This document shows, in pieces, positions 63,660 to 64,000 of a stretch of DNA of 64,000 nucleotides. This DNA is from CAVRUD01 sp963849635 (GTDB lineage Bacteria; Chloroflexota; Chloroflexia; Thermomicrobiales; UBA6265): contig CAWKIA010000023.1 of assembly GCA_963849635.1 (NCBI GenBank), positions 124,001 through 188,000 of the forward strand. Reading direction: 5' to 3'. Every line of letters starts with the position of its first letter. Position 1 is the first letter of the stretch. The position numbers were made by a program, and so were the translations under genes. The notes beneath the pieces are model-generated. The model was not told the DNA's origin. It ran no database searches and saw nothing but the letters and a program-made list of their open reading frames with translations.

Positions 63660-64000
63660 ATGGACACACAGCATGCAATAGCAACGGCCGGCGCCTGGAT
63701 CCAGCAAAATCTCGCGGATTGGCCGGGCCTGCGCGCCGCTCACCTCGTCGGCGGCATCACCGCCCTCCCCCTCACCGCCCCCTTCCCCCCCACCAAAGAC
63801 GTCGATATCCACCTGATCTTCGATGAGGGCAGCCCCGCCCTCCAGTCCTCCCGGCCCGTTCATGACCCTCATCGAGACCAGCTACGAGGGCATCCTGATC
63901 GAGGCCGGCATCAAATCCGTCGCCGAGTACGACAGTGCCGCCACCGTCCTGGCAAACCCCGAGATCGCCCACCACCTGACCCTCGACCCGATCCTCTACG
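63660..64000 (+). CDS. Nucleotidyltransferase-like protein, 3' end cut by window edge
   Basis: ATG 63660 (MDTQHAIATAGAWIQQNLAD) has GGAG ten bases before it. The sequence AHLVGGITALPLTAPFPPTK followed by DVDIHLIFDEG fits the start of a nucleotidyltransferase fold, where a Gly-rich turn precedes a D-x-D metal pair. A single-base break near 63850 leads to FMTLIETSYEGILIEAGIKS and VAEYDSAATVLANPEIAHHL, after which the window ends. It may be an aminoglycoside-type or tRNA-type nucleotidyltransferase relative; without the C-terminus this cannot be refined. Confidence 0.6.
   Translation, partial: MDTQHAIATAGAWIQQNLADWPGLRAAHLVGGITALPLTAPFPPTKDVDIHLIFDEGSPALQSSRPVHDPHRDQLRGHPDRGRHQIRRRVRQCRHRPGKPRDRPPPDPRPDPL

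Overview
The window is about 64 kb of GC-rich bacterial DNA. It most resembles a Chloroflexota genome of the Thermomicrobia type. The pointers are: two secreted proteins sharing a leader of the form M-D-x-x-R-F-D ... S-R-R followed by a hydrophobic stretch; thrombospondin-type-3 (TSP3) calcium-repeat surface proteins with Ser-Pro linkers; a fused urease gamma/beta subunit; and large BTAD/LuxR-type ATPase regulators. This assignment is inference. I found no rRNA, tRNA or CRISPR array. More than a dozen otherwise conserved genes are broken by single-base frameshifts, several of them in short C/G runs, so sequencing error is the likeliest general cause. I annotate those genes across the breaks.

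Layout. 1-2.9 kb: two tandem NmrA-like NAD(P)-binding proteins and a berberine-bridge-type FAD oxidoreductase, all minus strand. 3.0-7.1 kb: a BTAD/AAA regulator and a GNAT acetyltransferase, separated by a paired inverted repeat. 7.1-13.4 kb: a divergent dipeptide/oligopeptide ABC importer (solute-binding protein and two permeases on minus, two ATPases on plus). 13.6-31.9 kb: an exported-protein region with two TSP3 proteins flanking a LuxR-family ATPase, two Cys-rich proteins, a luciferase-like oxidoreductase, a KimA-like potassium transporter, a large membrane protein and a beta-helix-like secreted protein. 32-35.8 kb: IS630 and glycosyltransferase relics, then an ArsR / AHSA1 / DUF899 / PPOX / DUF899 operon behind a 32-bp palindrome. 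35.8-39.3 kb: two GT-C/PMT membrane glycosyltransferases. 39.4-42.6 kb: a secreted protein diverging from a DCC-family thiol oxidoreductase and an HTTM membrane protein. 43-47 kb: a roughly 1,320-residue repeat surface protein. 47.3-49.3 kb: a Tet(M)-type ribosomal protection protein with an upstream leader ORF. 49.5-55.2 kb: NicO-type transporter, TPR protein and DUF4331 protein. 55.9-62.4 kb: a split urease locus (ureAB fusion and ureC; ureF and ureD) interrupted by a DUF4258/YgiT pair and an MlrC-type peptidase. 62.8-64 kb: two small proteins, a strong terminator and a truncated nucleotidyltransferase-like gene.

The most striking observation is at 40269-40643. A complete DCC-family gene with a good ribosome binding site reads through a single in-frame TGA placed exactly at the first Cys of its CxxC motif, and a hairpin follows at bacterial SECIS distance. 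It is either a selenoprotein or a single-base error at the catalytic residue. Also notable are a translational-attenuator layout in front of the tet-like gene, a 15-unit Cys-pair repeat protein with an FPxTG-like anchor, families of short inverted repeats (one inside a coding region), and a urease locus without ureE or ureG.
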